Positions 1 to 6,420 of a DNA stretch of 8,224 nucleotides are shown in pieces. Position 1 is the first letter of the stretch; every line of letters begins with the position of its first letter. Origin of the DNA: JBOHHM01 sp050725495 (GTDB lineage: Bacteria; Pseudomonadota; Gammaproteobacteria; Burkholderiales; Burkholderiaceae_C); NCBI GenBank assembly GCA_050725495.1, contig JBOHHM010000158.1, positions 1 to 8,224 on the forward strand, read 5' to 3'. A program made the position numbers and the translations under genes. The notes under the pieces are model-generated. The model was not told the DNA's origin and did not search any database. It saw nothing but the letters and a program-made list of their open reading frames with translations.

Positions 1-181
1 CGGCCCCCTAGCATGAAAAGCCCCCACGCTCTCTTCGTTCGCTGGGCAGGTCGCCGCCAGACACGGCGACTCTTCGGCCCGTCCAAGCCTGCGCAGGCAG
101 GCTTGGAGCCGCGGGCCTCAGCCCCTCGGGGGGCGTTCGCGTCGCTTGGGACGGCCCGGCGCGGCGGCGGAGTCGCCCTGC
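1..181. repeat. GC-rich repeat-like non-coding segment next to a broken GST gene
   Basis: No protein I recognise is encoded here on either strand. The segment is very GC-rich and holds a perfect hairpin (82-107) and a smaller one, GCCCC-TCGG-GGGGC, at 121-134. It passes without a break into GST coding sequence at about 182. In the GST frame there is a TGA stop at 14-16, and codons 17-181 translate to Arg/Ala/Ser-rich text unlike a thioredoxin fold. The look is that of the dispersed intergenic repeats common in Comamonadaceae; that comparison is from memory and not from a search. It might be an insertion, the scar of a deletion, or a contig end joined at a repeat. Confidence 0.45.
82..107. repeat. 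Perfect inverted repeat (11-bp stem, 4-base loop)
   Basis: TCCAAGCCTGC at 82-92 is the exact reverse complement of GCAGGCTTGGA at 97-107, with the loop GCAG between them. No run of T follows on the + strand and no run of A precedes it, so it does not read as an intrinsic terminator. It lies in the repeat-like segment just before the truncated GST and is probably part of a dispersed palindromic element. Confidence 0.7.
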
Positions 182-562
182 GGTCTGTACCCAGCAGATC
201 TGCGCGAGCGCTTCGACGCCGAGCGCTGGATGGACTGGCAGCAGACCACGCTGAACCCCGCAGGCCGCAACGCCTTCATCCAGTGGATTCGCACGCCCAC
301 CGAGCAGCGCCAGCCCGAGCTGATCGCGCAGTCGGTGGCTGCCACCGAACCGCTGCTGGCCCTGCTCGACAGCCATCTGGCGCAACAAGCCTTCATGGCG
401 GGCGAGCGCTTCACCATGGCCGACATTCCCGTCGCCTGCGAAGTCCACCGCTGGTGGGGCCTGCCGCAGGCCCGAGCACCGCGGCCCCATATCGAGCGCT
501 GGTACCGGGGCCTGCTGGAGCGCCCCGCAAGCCGCGGCGTGTTGGACCTCGCGCTGTCCTGA
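182..562 (+). pseudogene. Glutathione S-transferase, N-terminally truncated (C-terminal domain only)
   Basis: About 126 residues match the all-helical C-terminal domain of a bacterial glutathione S-transferase, beginning LYPADLRERFDAERWMDWQ. The sequence FMAGERFTMADIPVACEVHRWW is the conserved N-capping box/hydrophobic staple region (family form: GD-x-FT-x-AD). The stop is TGA at 560-562. A full GST has roughly 200-230 residues, with the N-terminal thioredoxin fold binding glutathione. That domain is absent, and the upstream DNA is repeat-like with an in-frame stop at 14-16. The only initiators near the junction are weak: a TTG at 146 would add 12 unrelated residues. Without the glutathione-binding domain it cannot be a normal transferase. 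The remaining frame is clean, so the loss is recent or the fragment is expressed. A chimeric assembly join at 182 is the main alternative. Confidence 0.75.
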
Positions 563-587
563 ACCCTCGATCCGAAGACAACAAGCC

Positions 588-1523
588 ATGAAACAACGCG
601 CCTTCAAGCAGGTCGATGTGTTCACCGCCGTGCCCTACCAAGGCAACCCGCTGGCCGTGGTGCTCGACGGCACGGCCTTGAGCGACGAGGCCATGCAGCG
701 TTTTGCGCGCTGGACCAACCTCTCGGAAACCACCTTCGTGCTGCCGCCCACCGACCCATCGGCCGACTACCGCGTGCGCATCTTCACGCCCGGCGGCGAG
801 CTGCCGTTTGCCGGCCATCCGACGCTGGGCAGCTGCCATGCCTGGCTCGAAGCGGGAGGCATCCCGCGGGCATCAGCTCAGGCCGGCGGTCAGCCCGCAG
901 CGCGCGACTTCATCGTTCAGCAATGCCAGGTGGGGCTGGTCAAAATCCGCCGCGATGGCCAGCGGCTGGCGTTTGCCGCGCCGCCGCTCAAGCGTAGCAA
1001 CCCCAGCCCAGCCCTGCTGGCCCAGGTGGCGGCCGCGCTCGGGCTCAAGGCCCAGCAGATCATCGCGGCCCAGCTGCTGGACAACGGCCCGGTCTGGCTG
1101 GGCCTGCTGCTCGACAGCGCTCAGACCGTGCTGCAGCTCGAGCCCAACCACCTCGAGCTGAAGAACCTCGGACAGAAGATCGGCGTGGTGGCCGTCGAGC
1201 AGACCGATAGCCCCCTGATCGCCCGATCGAACCGCGAAGCAAGGGCTTTCACGGCCCAGGCGCCAGCCTCGGCCTCACCCGAGCTCGAAGTGCGCGCCTT
1301 TGCCGCACCCGTAGGGATCAACGAAGACCCGGTCACCGGCAGCCTGAACGCGAGCCTGGCGCAGTGGCTGATCGCCGAAGGCCATGCGCCTGAGCGCTAT
1401 ATCGCCGCGCAAGGCACCTGCCTGGACCGTGCCGGACTTGTGCATGTCGAGCGCGACGCCGGCGGCCAGGTCTGGGTGGGCGGCGACTCCGTGACCTGCA
1501 TCGACGGCGGCGTCGCGCTGTGA
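588..1523 (+). CDS. PhzF family isomerase/epimerase
   Basis: The 311-residue protein belongs to the PhzF superfamily of two-lobed, diaminopimelate-epimerase-like cytosolic enzymes. Seen: N-terminal FKQVDVFTAVPYQGNPLAVV, the acidic catalytic-region motif NLSETTFV with E47 (equivalent to the general acid/base Glu of PhzF), FTPGGELPFAGHPTLG with G76-H77-P78, and the second-lobe motif INEDPVTGSLNA around D247. Most family members outside phenazine producers have no known substrate, and no phz genes are present, so a phenazine role should not be assumed. The ATG at 588 lies 25 bases after the GST stop; only a weak GAAG (574-577) precedes it. The TGA overlaps the GTG start of the VOC gene. Between V194 and the EVRAF strand the protein seems to carry about 20 more residues than relatives I recall (about residues 205-231). 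Confidence 0.9.
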   Translation: MKQRAFKQVDVFTAVPYQGNPLAVVLDGTALSDEAMQRFARWTNLSETTFVLPPTDPSADYRVRIFTPGGELPFAGHPTLGSCHAWLEAGGIPRASAQAGGQPAARDFIVQQCQVGLVKIRRDGQRLAFAAPPLKRSNPSPALLAQVAAALGLKAQQIIAAQLLDNGPVWLGLLLDSAQTVLQLEPNHLELKNLGQKIGVVAVEQTDSPLIARSNREARAFTAQAPASASPELEVRAFAAPVGINEDPVTGSLNASLAQWLIAEGHAPERYIAAQGTCLDRAGLVHVERDAGGQVWVGGDSVTCIDGGVAL

Positions 1524-2221
1524 GTACGCAAGTCGATCACCTGGTTGTGCTGGCCGCCAGCCTGGACCAGGGCGTGGCCTGGTGTGAAGCCACGCTGGGC
1601 ATCACGCCGGGGCCGGGCGGCGAGCACCCGCTGATGGGCACGCACAACCGCCTGTTCAGCATCGCCACGCCAGCCTTCCTGAACGCCTATTTCGAGCTCA
1701 TTGCCATCAATTCAGGAGCATCTCACGCCCGTCCTGCAGGGGCCAGACGCTGGTTCGACACGGATGATCCAGCCCTGCAGCGGCGCGTGGCGCGCCTGGG
1801 TCCGCAGCTGATCCACTTTGTTGCCCGCGTGCCCGATCTGCAAGCCAGCGTGGCCCAACTGGCCCGCCAAGGCCTGAACCGCGGCCGGGTGCTGCAGGCC
1901 TCGCGCAGGACGGACCGCGGCCTGCTGCAGTGGCAGATCGGCGTGCGCGATGATGGCCAGCGCCTGTTCGATGGCTGCCTGCCGACCCTGATCCAGTGGG
2001 GCGAGGTTCATCCCACGCAGCACATGCCCCCCAGCGGCGTGGCGCTGCAGGCCCTGCGCGTCAGCCACCGCCAAGCCGATGCGCTGCAAGCCGCGTACCG
2101 CGCCATCGGGCTGGACCCGGTGATGGTGCGAGCCGGGCCCGCGCGCATCACAGCCCAACTGCAAACCCCCAAAGGACTGGTCGAGCTTTGCTCGACTTCC
2201 GATCTCCGGCTCCCCTCATGA
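1520..2221 (+). CDS. VOC/glyoxalase-like domain protein (Glyoxalase_3 type)
   Basis: The 233-residue protein opens with VDHLVVLAASLDQGVAWCEATLG, the typical first beta-alpha unit of the glyoxalase-like (vicinal oxygen chelate) family. It continues with HPLMGTHNRLFSI and AYFELIAI (E59), then WFDTDDPALQRRVARLGPQLIHFVARV, as in the group Pfam calls Glyoxalase_3. H7 and E59 are candidate metal ligands by analogy. The substrate is unknown; such proteins often accompany enzymes of small-molecule catabolism. The GTG start at 1520 gives a GTGA overlap with the phzF-like stop, and the TGA shares ATGA with the next ATG, so all three genes are probably translationally coupled. Residues 61-77 are encoded by DNA that looks like a Comamonadaceae dispersed repeat and may be an in-frame replacement of a loop. 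Confidence 0.85.
   Translation: MSTQVDHLVVLAASLDQGVAWCEATLGITPGPGGEHPLMGTHNRLFSIATPAFLNAYFELIAINSGASHARPAGARRWFDTDDPALQRRVARLGPQLIHFVARVPDLQASVAQLARQGLNRGRVLQASRRTDRGLLQWQIGVRDDGQRLFDGCLPTLIQWGEVHPTQHMPPSGVALQALRVSHRQADALQAAYRAIGLDPVMVRAGPARITAQLQTPKGLVELCSTSDLRLPS
1700..1750 (+). repeat. Possible dispersed repeat absorbed in frame into the VOC gene
   Basis: The run starting ATTGCCATCAATTCAGGAGC and ending GGGGCCAGACGC resembles a short intergenic repeat I recall from Comamonadaceae genomes: a TGCTATCAA-like start, a GAGC-type middle and a GC-rich imperfect palindrome at the end. It is locally less GC-biased in its first 20 bases than the surrounding gene. It encodes about residues 61-77 (IAINSGASHARPAGARR), between the conserved FELIAI strand and the conserved RWF-D segment, and keeps the frame. 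The match is from memory; confidence is low. Confidence 0.3.
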
Positions 2222-3273
2222 CCCTGCCCTCCCTCCAGGACATCGAAGCCGCCGCCCAGGTGGTGTACCGCGAATTCCAGGCCACGCCGCAATACCGCTG
2301 GGCCCGGCTCAGCGAACGGCTGGGCACGGACTGCTGGCTCAAGCACGAGAACCACACGCCCGCAGGCGCGTTCAAGATCCGCGGCGGCCTGACCTATTTC
2401 GACCAGCTGCGCCTGCGTGGCGAGTTGCCGGCCGAAGTCATCAGCGCCACGCGCGGCAACCATGGCCAGAGCATTGGCTGGGCCGCGCGCGCTCACGGCG
2501 TGCGCTGCACCATCGTCGTGCCGCGCGGCAACTCGGTCGAGAAGAACGCCGCGATGCGCGCGCTGGGCGTCACGCTGATCGAGCATGGCGCCGACTTCCA
2601 GGACAGCCGCGAGCACGCGGTGCGGCTGGCCGCCGAACGCGGCGCCCACATGGTGCCGAGCTTTCACGCCGACCTGCTCGCCGGCGTGAGCACCTACTGG
2701 TGGGAGTTCCTGCGCGCCGTTCCCGAGCTCGACGTGGTCTATGTGCCAATCGGCCAGGGCTCGGGCGCCTGCGCGGCGATCGCGGCCAAGCTGGCGCTGG
2801 GCCACCGCGCGCGCGTCGTCGGCGTGGTCAGCGCCCATGCGAGAACCTATGCCGATTCGCTGGCCGCGGGCCGCGTGGTCGAGGCGCCAGTCACGACCGA
2901 ACTGGCCGACGGCATGGCCTGCCGCATTGCCGACCAGCAGGCGCTGCACATCATGGCGCCGCATCTCGACCATATCGTGCAGGTCACGGATCAAGAGGTG
3001 GCCCAGGCCTTGCGCGACCTCTACACCGACACCCACAACGTGGCCGAAGGCGCAGGCGCCGCCAGTTTCGCCGCAGCCATGCAGGAGCGCGCCCGGCTCG
3101 CGGGGCTGAAGCTTGGCCTCACGCTCAGCGGCGGCAACGTCGATGCTGCCGTTTTTGCCGACGTGCTCGGCGCAGCGCAGCAGTCGATGGCCAAGGCCGA
3201 TCGCGGCCGGCTCAATCCACCGTCGCGCCCGAACTGCGAATCACTTTGCCCCAGCGCTCGGCCTCGGCCTTGA
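2218..3273 (+). CDS. PLP-dependent threonine/serine dehydratase-like enzyme
   Basis: The 351-residue protein is a fold-type II PLP enzyme of the threonine ammonia-lyase group, which deaminates hydroxy-amino acids to 2-oxo acids. Seen: TPAGAFKIRGG with Schiff-base lysine K53; ATRGNHGQS (N81), which holds the substrate carboxylate; the phosphate-binding loop GQGSG at 179-183; THNVAEGAGAAS; and LSGGNVD, with S304 expected at the PLP ring nitrogen. No C-terminal ACT domain is present, so it resembles the short catabolic class rather than IlvA. The loop is GQGSG instead of the usual glycine-rich GGGG-L, which suggests a subgroup such as the EutB-like dehydratases; the true substrate is uncertain. 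The ATG at 2218 overlaps the VOC stop (ATGA) and no clear Shine-Dalgarno site is seen, fitting coupled translation. The last 20 codons are antisense to the neighbouring gene. Confidence 0.88.
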   Translation: MTLPSLQDIEAAAQVVYREFQATPQYRWARLSERLGTDCWLKHENHTPAGAFKIRGGLTYFDQLRLRGELPAEVISATRGNHGQSIGWAARAHGVRCTIVVPRGNSVEKNAAMRALGVTLIEHGADFQDSREHAVRLAAERGAHMVPSFHADLLAGVSTYWWEFLRAVPELDVVYVPIGQGSGACAAIAAKLALGHRARVVGVVSAHARTYADSLAAGRVVEAPVTTELADGMACRIADQQALHIMAPHLDHIVQVTDQEVAQALRDLYTDTHNVAEGAGAASFAAAMQERARLAGLKLGLTLSGGNVDAAVFADVLGAAQQSMAKADRGRLNPPSRPNCESLCPSARPRP

Positions 3274-4201
3274 TGTAGGCCGCGAGCTGCTCGGGCGTGC
3301 TGTAGCCGGGCTCGAGTCCGTCGCGCTCAAGCCGCTCGCGCAGCTCGGGCTGGTTCATGATCTTGGCAAGCTGCTCGCTGTAGCGCTGGATCAGCTCCCT
3401 GGACGTGCCCGCAGGCGCCACCAGGCTCTGCCATGCGACGGCCTCGAAACCGCGCGTGCCCGCCAGCCCCGATTCGGCGACCGTGGCAATGGCCGCAACA
3501 GCCGGGTGGCGTTTGCCCGAGGTGATCGCCAGCGCGCGCAGTCGCCCGGCGCGCACATGGGCCAGCGCCGGCGGGATGTCGGTGAACATCACATTGATCT
3601 GGCCGCCCAGCAGGTCGGTCAGCGCCGGCGCACTGCCCTTGTACGGCACATGCCTAAGACTCACGCCCGTGGCCGCCTTGAACATCTCGGCGCCCAGATG
3701 CTGCGGGCTGCCATTGCCGGCCGAGCCGTAGCTGAGGCTGTCGGGCCGGGCCTTGGCCAAGGCCACCAGTTCGGACAGCGTCTTGGCCTCGACCGACGGG
3801 TGCACGACCAGCAGCAGCGGCACGGCGCCGATCAGCCCGATCGGGGCGAAGTCCTTCTGCGGGTCGTAGGGCAGCTTCTTGTAGAGGGACGGGTTGATCG
3901 CCAGGGTGGTGCTGGTGGCCACCAGCAGCGTGTTGCCGTCAGGCGCCGAGCGCGCGACATGGGCGGCGCCGATCGACGAGCCGGCGCCGGCGCGGTTTTC
4001 GACGATGACCTGGCGCCCGATCAGCGGCGCGAGCTGTTGCGCCACCATGCGGCCCAGCAGGTCGGTGGTGCCGGCCGGCGCATACGGCACGACGATGGTG
4101 ACCGCCTTGTCGTCCTGGGCCAGCGCGCAGGCCGGGCCGATGGCCGCCGTTGCGACCGCGCAGCAGGCCACGCAGTTCAAAGCCTTGCGCCTATTCATCA
4201 T
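3212..4201 (-). CDS. Bug/TctC family tripartite tricarboxylate transporter substrate-binding protein (leftmost copy)
   Basis: This 329-residue periplasmic solute-binding protein captures a small carboxylate or related ligand. A signal peptide is evident: MMNRRK, a hydrophobic stretch rich in Ala and Cys, then a probable signal peptidase I site after ALA28. Family motifs follow: VPYAPAGTTDLLGR with ligand-binding D47, NRAGAGSSIGA, PYDPQKDFAPI, SYGSAGNGSPQHLGAE and HVPYKGSAPALTDLLGG. Length is normal for the family. Two adjacent ATGs (4201 and 4198) are preceded by AGGAG, with spacings of 5 and 8 bases; the second may be preferred. It sits 37 bases after the hisC-like stop and is the last gene of the - strand set. 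Its 3' end overlaps the dehydratase tail by 62 bases. TctA and TctB are not in the window, so the ligand and transporter partner are unknown. Confidence 0.93.
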   Translation of the reverse strand: MMNRRKALNCVACCAVATAAIGPACALAQDDKAVTIVVPYAPAGTTDLLGRMVAQQLAPLIGRQVIVENRAGAGSSIGAAHVARSAPDGNTLLVATSTTLAINPSLYKKLPYDPQKDFAPIGLIGAVPLLLVVHPSVEAKTLSELVALAKARPDSLSYGSAGNGSPQHLGAEMFKAATGVSLRHVPYKGSAPALTDLLGGQINVMFTDIPPALAHVRAGRLRALAITSGKRHPAVAAIATVAESGLAGTRGFEAVAWQSLVAPAGTSRELIQRYSEQLAKIMNQPELRERLERDGLEPGYSTPEQLAAYIKAEAERWGKVIRSSGATVD

Positions 4202-4238
4202 GTTGTCTCCTGTTCTGATGGCCGCTGCGAGGACACGA

Positions 4239-5363
4239 TCATGCCAGCGCCGTCTCGAGCGCCGCGATGAAGGCCGCGTTCTCCTCGGGCAGACCCACGG
4301 TCACGCGCAGGTGCTGGGGCAGGCCGTAGGGCCCGAGCGGCCGCACGATGAAGCCGCTGGCCAGCAGCCGCTGGTTGACGTCGCTCGCCGAGCGCTTTGC
4401 CTTCGAGAAGTCGGCCAGGACGAAGTTGCCGTACGAAGGCACATAGGGCAGACCCAGGCGCTCGAAGGCCGCCGTCAATTGGGCCTGGCCCCGGCGGTTG
4501 ACCTCGCAGGTGCGCGCGACGAACTCGTCGTCGTTCAGCGCGGCCACCGCCGCGCATTGCGCCAGCGCGTTGACATTGAACACCAGGCGCGTGCGGTTCA
4601 TCAACTCGGCCACCGCCGGATGCGCCACCGCATAGCCCACGCGCAGGCCGGCCAGCCCATAGGCCTTGGAGAAGGTGCGCATAACCACCAGGTTGGCGAA
4701 CTCGCGCACCAGCGCGAACGAGTCCATGCGCTGCTGCGGCGGCAGGTATTCGTTGTAGGCCTCGTCCAGGATCACGAGTACATGGCGCGGCACGCGCGCG
4801 AGGAAGTCGCGAATCTGCGCTTCGCCCAGCAGCGTGCCGGTCGGGTTGTTCGGGTTCGCGACGAAGACCAGCCGCGCGCGCTCGCCGATCGCGCGCGCCA
4901 TCGCCGCCAGGTCGTGGCCGTAGTCGACGGCCGGCACGCACAGGCCGACAGCGCCCACGGCCTTCACCGCGAGCGGGTAGGAAATGAACGAGTACTGCGC
5001 GTACACCGCCTCGTCGCCGGCGCGCAGGAAGGCGCGCGCGGCAAGGTCCAGCAGTTCGCTCGAGCCGTTGCCGAGCACGATCTGCGCCGGCTCGAGCCCG
5101 AAGCGCGCGCCCAGCGCGGCCTTCAGATCGAAGCCGTTCGGATCGGGGTAGATCGCCACGCCTGCGAGCGCCGCGCCGATCGCCGCCAGCGCCTTCGGGC
5201 TGGCGCCCAGCGGGTTCTCGTTCGAGGCCATCGTGGTCACGGTCTCGACCGGCTGCTCGCGCCTGAGCTCGGCCGCCGGCTTGCCCGGCACATACGGCGG
5301 CAGGCTCCTGATGTAATCGGGCGCGATGTCGGCCGGGCCGTGGGTCGTGGACACTGTGCTCAT
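4239..5363 (-). CDS. hisC: HisC-type pyridoxal-phosphate aminotransferase (histidinol-phosphate aminotransferase family)
   Basis: The 374-residue protein is a fold-type I aminotransferase of the HisC group. Seen in order: YIRSLPPYVPGKPAAEL (typical HisC N-terminus), ASNENPLGASP (48-53 core), YPDPNG, GNGSSELLDLAARAF, FVANPNNPTGT, ILDEAYNEY, and the PLP lysine K233 in TFSKAYGLAGLRVGYA, with the C-terminal arginine region HLRVTVG. HisC converts imidazole acetol phosphate to histidinol phosphate, but relatives act on aromatic amino acids or in catabolism. No other his gene is near, and the neighbours are solute-binding and aldehyde-oxidising genes, so a second, non-biosynthetic copy is plausible. 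The ATG at 5363 follows AGGAAG by 4 bases and lies 23 bases after the upstream Bug gene's stop. The frame stays open further upstream only as a shadow of that gene. Confidence 0.85.
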   Translation of the reverse strand: MSTVSTTHGPADIAPDYIRSLPPYVPGKPAAELRREQPVETVTTMASNENPLGASPKALAAIGAALAGVAIYPDPNGFDLKAALGARFGLEPAQIVLGNGSSELLDLAARAFLRAGDEAVYAQYSFISYPLAVKAVGAVGLCVPAVDYGHDLAAMARAIGERARLVFVANPNNPTGTLLGEAQIRDFLARVPRHVLVILDEAYNEYLPPQQRMDSFALVREFANLVVMRTFSKAYGLAGLRVGYAVAHPAVAELMNRTRLVFNVNALAQCAAVAALNDDEFVARTCEVNRRGQAQLTAAFERLGLPYVPSYGNFVLADFSKAKRSASDVNQRLLASGFIVRPLGPYGLPQHLRVTVGLPEENAAFIAALETALA

Positions 5364-5386
5364 CGGTCTTCCTGGTTCGGCGGCGC

Positions 5387-6358
5387 TCATTCGGCCTTGA
5401 AGCCCGAGGCCTTGATCGGGCCGGCCCAGCGCTTGAAATCGGCGCTCTGGGTCGAGGCCAGCTCGGCAGCGTCGGCGTGGTTCGGCGTCAGCCCCATGGC
5501 CAGGATGCGCTCCTGGACCGCTGGCTTGCGCAGAATGTCCGCCACGGCCCTGCTCAACCGGCTGACGTCGCCGACCGACAGGCCCGCGGGCCCGTACAGG
5601 CCGAACCATCCTTCGATGGCCGGCACGTTGAGTCCGGCCTCCTTGAGCGTAGGCACATCGGGCAAGGTCTTTTCCCGCTTCTCGCCGGTCGTGGCCAGGA
5701 TGCGCAGCTTGCCGGCCTTGTGCTGCTCGATCGTTTCGGTCGCGGTGTCGATCATCAGCGGAATGGTTCCGCCCATCAGGTCCTGCAGCGCATGAGAGCC
5801 ACCCTTGTAGGCGACATGATTGAGCTGCAATCCGGCAGCCTGGGCGAACAGCAGGCCCGCAAAATGCTGCGGCGTGCCGGCGCCGGGCGTGCCGTAGTTG
5901 GCCTTGTCGGGGTGGCCCTTCATCCAGGCCATCGCGTCCTTCAGATCGCCCTTGGGGAACATCGGACCCGCCGTCAGGGCGAAGCCGAAAGTGGTGACAC
6001 GGGAGATGGGCGTGAAGTCCTTGTTCGGGTCGTAGGCGAGGTTCTGGTAGATGTGCGGAATGACCACCAGGGTCCCGTAGGGCACCAGCATCAGGGTCTG
6101 GCCATCGGGCGCGGCGCGCTTGAGTTCGGCCAGCGCAATGCGCCCCGCCGCGCCGGGCTTGTTGTCGACCACGACGGTCTGGTTCAGGGCCAGGCGCAGG
6201 TCTTCGGCGATCAGGCGCGCGACCGTGTCGACCGAGCCGCCTGGCGCGAAGCCGACCAGGATCTTGATCGGCGGCTTGTCCTGCGCGACGGCGGGCGACA
6301 GCGAGACCAGCGAGGCCAGGGCCGCGGCCATGAAGGAAAAAACTCTGCGATGGACCAT
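5387..6358 (-). CDS. Bug/TctC family tripartite tricarboxylate transporter substrate-binding protein (rightmost copy)
   Basis: This 323-residue secreted binding protein is clearly a divergent paralogue of the one at 3212-4201 and not a recent duplicate. The signal peptide has VHRR, a hydrophobic core and a probable cleavage site after AVA25. Motifs: ILVGFAPGGSVDTVAR with ligand-binding D44, VVDNKPGAAGRIALAE, AYDPNKDFTPI, NYGTPGAGTPQHFAG and HVAYKGGSHALQDLMGG. The ATG at 6358 follows AAGGAG by 8 bases and gives a standard signal peptide. The frame continues upstream without a stop, but that part overlaps the ALDH gene and does not resemble the family. It lies 62 bases after the ALDH stop and 23 before the hisC-like start, so it is probably cotranscribed with both. 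The two copies flanking one aminotransferase could supply two ligands or isomers; this is inference. Confidence 0.93.
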   Translation of the reverse strand: MVHRRVFSFMAAALASLVSLSPAVAQDKPPIKILVGFAPGGSVDTVARLIAEDLRLALNQTVVVDNKPGAAGRIALAELKRAAPDGQTLMLVPYGTLVVIPHIYQNLAYDPNKDFTPISRVTTFGFALTAGPMFPKGDLKDAMAWMKGHPDKANYGTPGAGTPQHFAGLLFAQAAGLQLNHVAYKGGSHALQDLMGGTIPLMIDTATETIEQHKAGKLRILATTGEKREKTLPDVPTLKEAGLNVPAIEGWFGLYGPAGLSVGDVSRLSRAVADILRKPAVQERILAMGLTPNHADAAELASTQSADFKRWAGPIKASGFKAE

Positions 6359-6420
6359 GGATGTCTCCTTGTGATGAGGGGGATGTAAAACAGATGCCGG
6401 ACGACGGACTGCTGCAGACC
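6359..6420 (-). promoter_or_regulatory. Intergenic gap with a strong ribosome binding site, no clear promoter
   Basis: This 62-base gap separates the ALDH stop (TAG at 6421-6423) from the Bug gene start. On the - strand it ends in AAGGAGACATCC before ATG, a strong Shine-Dalgarno site. The leader resembles that of the other Bug gene (AGGAGACAAC before ATG). I see no convincing -35/-10 pair, no terminator hairpin with a U tract and no riboswitch-like structure, so readthrough from the ALDH gene is the simplest view. Confidence 0.55.

Noticed and set aside
82..107. Intrinsic terminator
   Set aside because: The hairpin is strong but no T tract follows on either strand.
588..1523. A phenazine biosynthesis locus, suggested by the PhzF homologue
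   Set aside because: No phzA, B, D, E or G is present, and PhzF homologues are widespread outside phenazine producers.
1996..2217. N-terminal extension of the dehydratase frame
   Set aside because: These codons overlap the VOC gene in another frame and do not resemble the family; the ATG at 2218 with ATGA overlap is the natural start.
2008..3036. A 342-codon - strand frame across the VOC and dehydratase genes
   Set aside because: It is antisense to conserved PLP-enzyme motifs and has no recognisable domain.
3894..5795. A 633-codon open frame on the + strand antisense to the Bug and hisC-like genes
   Set aside because: Its translation is Arg/His/Gln-rich with no family motif, and it covers three well-supported genes on the other strand; long antisense frames are expected at this GC content.
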